From positions 165,193 through 229,192 of the forward strand of contig NZ_PGUW01000024.1 in assembly GCF_002863565.1 (NCBI RefSeq): DNA of 64,000 bases, given 5' to 3'. Positions 61,430 to 64,000 of the stretch are shown one piece after another. Position numbers and translations under genes: made by a program. Source of the stretch: Bacillus sp. V5-8f. Lineage in GTDB: Bacteria > Bacillota > Bacilli > Bacillales > DSM-1321. Each line of letters starts with the position of its first letter. The stretch's first letter is position 1. A model generated the notes under the pieces. The model saw only the letters and a program-made list of their open reading frames with translations. It was not told the DNA's origin and searched no databases.

Positions 61430-61762
61430 TCATATCCACTCTAGCTGGAAGGCTACAGCAATTAAAATAAAGATGGCAAGAATCAAAACATCGACCGCTG
61501 TTGGCAGCAATAAAGTCCTGATTCCCTGGAAAACCGTGAAAGGAATGATGAATTGGGAGCAAACACTTCGGACTGTTCTGAGCCATGGCGGCAGTGCGTA
61601 AGGAGAATATTTTCGTTTCATTTCAGCATCCATCCTTCTTTCTTTATCATATAATAACTTATGTCTATCTGGATAAATATGTGCCTTTTGCCCAACACCA
61701 ATTGTGGGGCTCATGTATACAATGAGTAAAAAACGGAAAAGATTATTGACTATAGAAGACAT
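61430..61762 (-). CDS. small hypothetical membrane protein
   Basis: Up to 110 residues, not recognised. The C-terminal 65 residues look like a real protein: a basic patch 'MKRKYSPYALPPWLRTVRS', then two hydrophobic segments ('FIIPFTVFQGIRTLLL' and 'VDVLILAIFILIAVAF'). The start is not settled: ATG at 61762 lies within the valS promoter and has no ribosome site, ATG at 61714 has none, and those at 61633 and 61621 follow AAGAAAGAAGG at poor spacing. It is convergent with ysxE and divergent from valS. I cannot assign a function. Confidence 0.55.
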   Translation of the reverse strand: MSSIVNNLFRFLLIVYMSPTIGVGQKAHIYPDRHKLLYDKERRMDAEMKRKYSPYALPPWLRTVRSVCSQFIIPFTVFQGIRTLLLPTAVDVLILAIFILIAVAFQLEWI

Positions 61763-61775
61763 AATTATGTACTAT
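61746..61775 (+). promoter_or_regulatory. sigma-A promoter of valS
   Basis: TTGACT (61746-61751), 18-base spacer, TACTAT (61770-61775). Start point near 61782, ahead of the T-box leader. Confidence 0.6.
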
Positions 61776-61784
61776 ATTAAATGA

Positions 61785-62106
61785 ATCTTCCCACTTTGCT
61801 GAGGAAGGGAAATTGAATAGATGTAAAGACCATGAACAGGAATAGTAAGATGCCATACTGCTTTCCAGAGAGGAAACCATCAGCTGGGAGGTTTCCAGGC
61901 CGGTACCATCCGAAGTCGCCTGTGAGTCGTTTTCGTGAACCTTTTTAGTACGCTTCGGTGTGTACTCTTTTGGCTAGCGGAAAACCGGTAAAAACCGTTA
62001 TCTGCATTTGAGAGCCGAACAATAATTTTTTATTTTGTCGGAAAAAAGGTGGAACCGCGAACAACTTCCTTCGTCCTTTTGTGATGAGGGAAGTTTTTTA
62101 TTTTTC
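61785..62106 (+). promoter_or_regulatory. T-box leader, valine-specific
   Basis: AGTA (61844-61847), then GAA (61912-61914) and specifier GTC (61915-61917, Val). T-box AAGGTGGAACCGCG at 62046-62059. Terminator AACTTCCTTCGTC / GATGAGGGAAGTT then T-run (62063-62103). Uncharged tRNA-Val turns on valS. Confidence 0.9.
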
Positions 62107-62141
62107 CGGGGTATTGAATGTTTGATTAAGGAGGAAGTTTT

Positions 62142-64000
62142 ATGGAACAACAGCAGCAAACAATGCCGACCAAATATGATCCACAGACAATCGAAAAAGG
62201 CCGGTATGAATGGTGGTTGAAAGGGAAATTTTTTGAAGCGAAGAGCGATCGTGATAAAGAGCCATATACAATCGTAATCCCGCCCCCGAACGTAACTGGG
62301 AAATTGCATCTTGGACATGCCTGGGATACAACCCTGCAAGATATCTTAACCCGAATGAAACGGATGCAGGGATATGACGTACTATGGCTGCCGGGTATGG
62401 ACCATGCCGGAATTGCCACGCAAGCAAAGGTGGAAGAAAAGCTGCGCAGCCAGGGCCAAACCCGTTATGACCTGGGAAGGGAGAAGTTCCTGGAAGAAAC
62501 ATGGAAGTGGAAAGAAGAATATGCAGACCACATCCGCCAGCAATGGGCGAAACTAGGGCTAGGCCTTGATTATTCAAGAGAACGGTTTACTTTGGATGAA
62601 GGTCTTTCAAAGGCGGTCCGTGAAGTTTTCGTTTCCTTATACAATAAAGGATTGATCTATCGCGGTGAATATATCATCAACTGGGATCCGTCTACCAAAA
62701 CAGCCCTTTCTGACATTGAGGTTATTTATAAGGATATACAGGGCGCTTTCTACCATATGAAATATCCATTGGCGGATGGTTCAGGACATATTGAAATTGC
62801 CACAACCCGCCCTGAGACCATGCTTGGGGATACTGCGGTAGCAGTCCACCCCGAAGATGACCGCTATAAACATTTAATCGGCAAAACAGTGATCCTCCCA
62901 ATTACCGGTCGAGAGATTCCAATCGTAGGTGATGATTATGTGGACATGGAATTTGGTTCAGGTGCCGTAAAAATCACGCCTGCCCATGACCCGAACGATT
63001 TTGAAATCGGCAACCGCCACAACCTTGAACGGATACTTGTGATGAACGAAGACGGTACGATGAACGGTAAAGCCGGGAAATATGAAGGAATGGACCGCTT
63101 TGAATGCCGTAAACAAATCGTCAAGGATCTTCAAGAACAAGGGGTTCTTTTCAAAATTGAAGATCATCTTCATTCGGTTGGCCATTCAGAACGCAGTGGG
63201 GCAGTAGTAGAACCTTACTTATCTACCCAATGGTTCGTAAAGATGCAGCCGCTTGCCGACGAAGCGATTGCCCTTCAGCAAAAATCGGAAAGTGAAAAGG
63301 TTCATTTCGTACCAGATCGTTTTGAGAAGACATATCTTCACTGGATGGAAAATATCCGTGATTGGTGTATTTCGCGCCAGCTTTGGTGGGGACACCGTAT
63401 CCCTGCGTGGTACCATAAACAAACAGGCGAGGTTTATGTTGGCCTGGAGGCTCCGGAAGACAGCGAAAACTGGGAGCAGGACAAAGATGTTCTTGACACT
63501 TGGTTTAGCTCAGCACTTTGGCCTTTCTCTACGATGGGGTGGCCAGATACCGAATCTGCCGATTATAAACGTTACTATCCGACTGGAGCACTTGTTACCG
63601 GATATGATATTATCTTCTTCTGGGTCTCACGGATGATATTCCAAGGCCTTGAGTTCACTGGCGAGCGGCCATTTAAAGATGTATTAATTCATGGGCTTGT
63701 CCGTGACGCACAGGGACGCAAGATGAGTAAATCGCTTGGCAATGGTGTCGACCCAATGGACGTCATAGACCAATACGGTGCTGATTCCTTGAGATACTTC
63801 TTGTCAACCGGAAGCTCTCCTGGACAGGATTTGCGCTTCAGCATCGAAAAGGTAGAAGCGGTCTGGAACTTTGCCAACAAGATTTGGAACGCTTCACGTT
63901 TTGCGTTGATGAACATGGAAGGCTTAACGTATGAAGAGATTGATTTAAGCGGAGAAAAGTCTGTAGCGGATAAGTGGATTTTGACGCGTTTGAATGAAAC
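62142..64000 (+). CDS. valS: valyl-tRNA synthetase (N-terminal part; cut by window end)
   Basis: 619 codons are present without a stop, so the anticodon-binding and C-terminal coiled-coil parts lie beyond the edge. Class I motifs: '[16 protein letters not shown]' (HIGH motif) near residue 45 and '[14 protein letters not shown]' (KMSKS) near 526. The CP1 editing domain with '[14 protein letters not shown]' lies between. It charges tRNA-Val and deacylates Thr-tRNA-Val. ATG at 62142 follows AAGGAGGA. It is driven by the Val T-box directly upstream. Confidence 0.97.
   Translation, partial: MEQQQQTMPTKYDPQTIEKGRYEWWLKGKFFEAKSDRDKEPYTIVIPPPNVTGKLHLGHAWDTTLQDILTRMKRMQGYDVLWLPGMDHAGIATQAKVEEKLRSQGQTRYDLGREKFLEETWKWKEEYADHIRQQWAKLGLGLDYSRERFTLDEGLSKAVREVFVSLYNKGLIYRGEYIINWDPSTKTALSDIEVIYKDIQGAFYHMKYPLADGSGHIEIATTRPETMLGDTAVAVHPEDDRYKHLIGKTVILPITGREIPIVGDDYVDMEFGSGAVKITPAHDPNDFEIGNRHNLERILVMNEDGTMNGKAGKYEGMDRFECRKQIVKDLQEQGVLFKIEDHLHSVGHSERSGAVVEPYLSTQWFVKMQPLADEAIALQQKSESEKVHFVPDRFEKTYLHWMENIRDWCISRQLWWGHRIPAWYHKQTGEVYVGLEAPEDSENWEQDKDVLDTWFSSALWPFSTMGWPDTESADYKRYYPTGALVTGYDIIFFWVSRMIFQGLEFTGERPFKDVLIHGLVRDAQGRKMSKSLGNGVDPMDVIDQYGADSLRYFLSTGSSPGQDLRFSIEKVEAVWNFANKIWNASRFALMNMEGLTYEEIDLSGEKSVADKWILTRLNE

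Noticed and set aside
62140..62577. Minus-strand frame of 145 codons
   Set aside because: Antisense to the start of valS including the HIGH motif; no ribosome site.

Overview
The window is a long stretch of core chromosome from a Bacillaceae endospore former. It is a relative of Bacillus subtilis but not that species. Evidence: gene order matches the B. subtilis sspI-ysgA-pheST-...-hemAXCDBL-spoVID-ysxE-valS region almost gene for gene; there are several spore genes (sspI, an H-type SASP, gerE, gerM, spoVID, ysxE, lonB); Gram-positive regulatory RNAs occur (three T-boxes and a lysine riboswitch); AGGAGG ribosome sites are strong and GTG/TTG starts are common. I see no phage, insertion sequence with a transposase, CRISPR array or defence island.

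Layout. 1-6.5 kb: end of a DUF2382 gene, sspI (minus), the RNA methyltransferase ysgA, then a phenylalanine T-box leader and pheST, with rnhC convergent. 6.6-11.9 kb: zapA, cvpA-like yshB, polX, mutS2 and a 26-residue membrane peptide. 12-17.4 kb: fatty acid degradation (lcfA, fadR, fadB, etfB, etfA), with a near-perfect FadR operator at the fadR promoter. 17.6-22.1 kb: trxA, uvrC, lysine riboswitch with lysC (two nested products) and yslB (minus). 22.5-25.8 kb: succinate dehydrogenase sdhCAB. 25.9-31.6 kb: sspH-type gene (minus), gerE, ysmB, racE, gerM, rph, ysnA, ysnB and a tRNA-Arg(UCU). 31.9-40.8 kb: the branched-chain amino acid operon ilvBNC-leuABCD, with an upstream cre-like site and a leucine T-box. 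40.9-50.1 kb: ysoA, tig, clpX, lonB, lonA, engB (folding, proteolysis, ribosome assembly). 50.2-51.5 kb: a sirtuin and ysxD (minus). 51.7-58 kb: haem operon hemAXCDBL. 58.1-64 kb: spoVID, ysxE, a small membrane protein gene (minus), a valine T-box and the first third-plus of the valS gene, cut by the window edge.

The three aminoacyl/branched-chain units are controlled by uncharged tRNA; the specifier codons can be read as UUC (pheST), CUC (ilv-leu) and GUC (valS). Sporulation genes carry candidate sigma-E, -F and -K promoters in the expected places. The main departures from the B. subtilis template are a large palindromic repeat lodged inside the pheS T-box leader, a terminator-like hairpin between leuB and leuC, a structured ilvN-ilvC spacer, a sirtuin gene between engB and ysxD, a 26-codon gene where yshE would be, an sspH-type gene where ysmA would be, and 13-residue tandem repeats in SpoVID. 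I did not find a clearly undescribed multi-gene system; the repeat-in-riboswitch arrangement is the most unusual signal.
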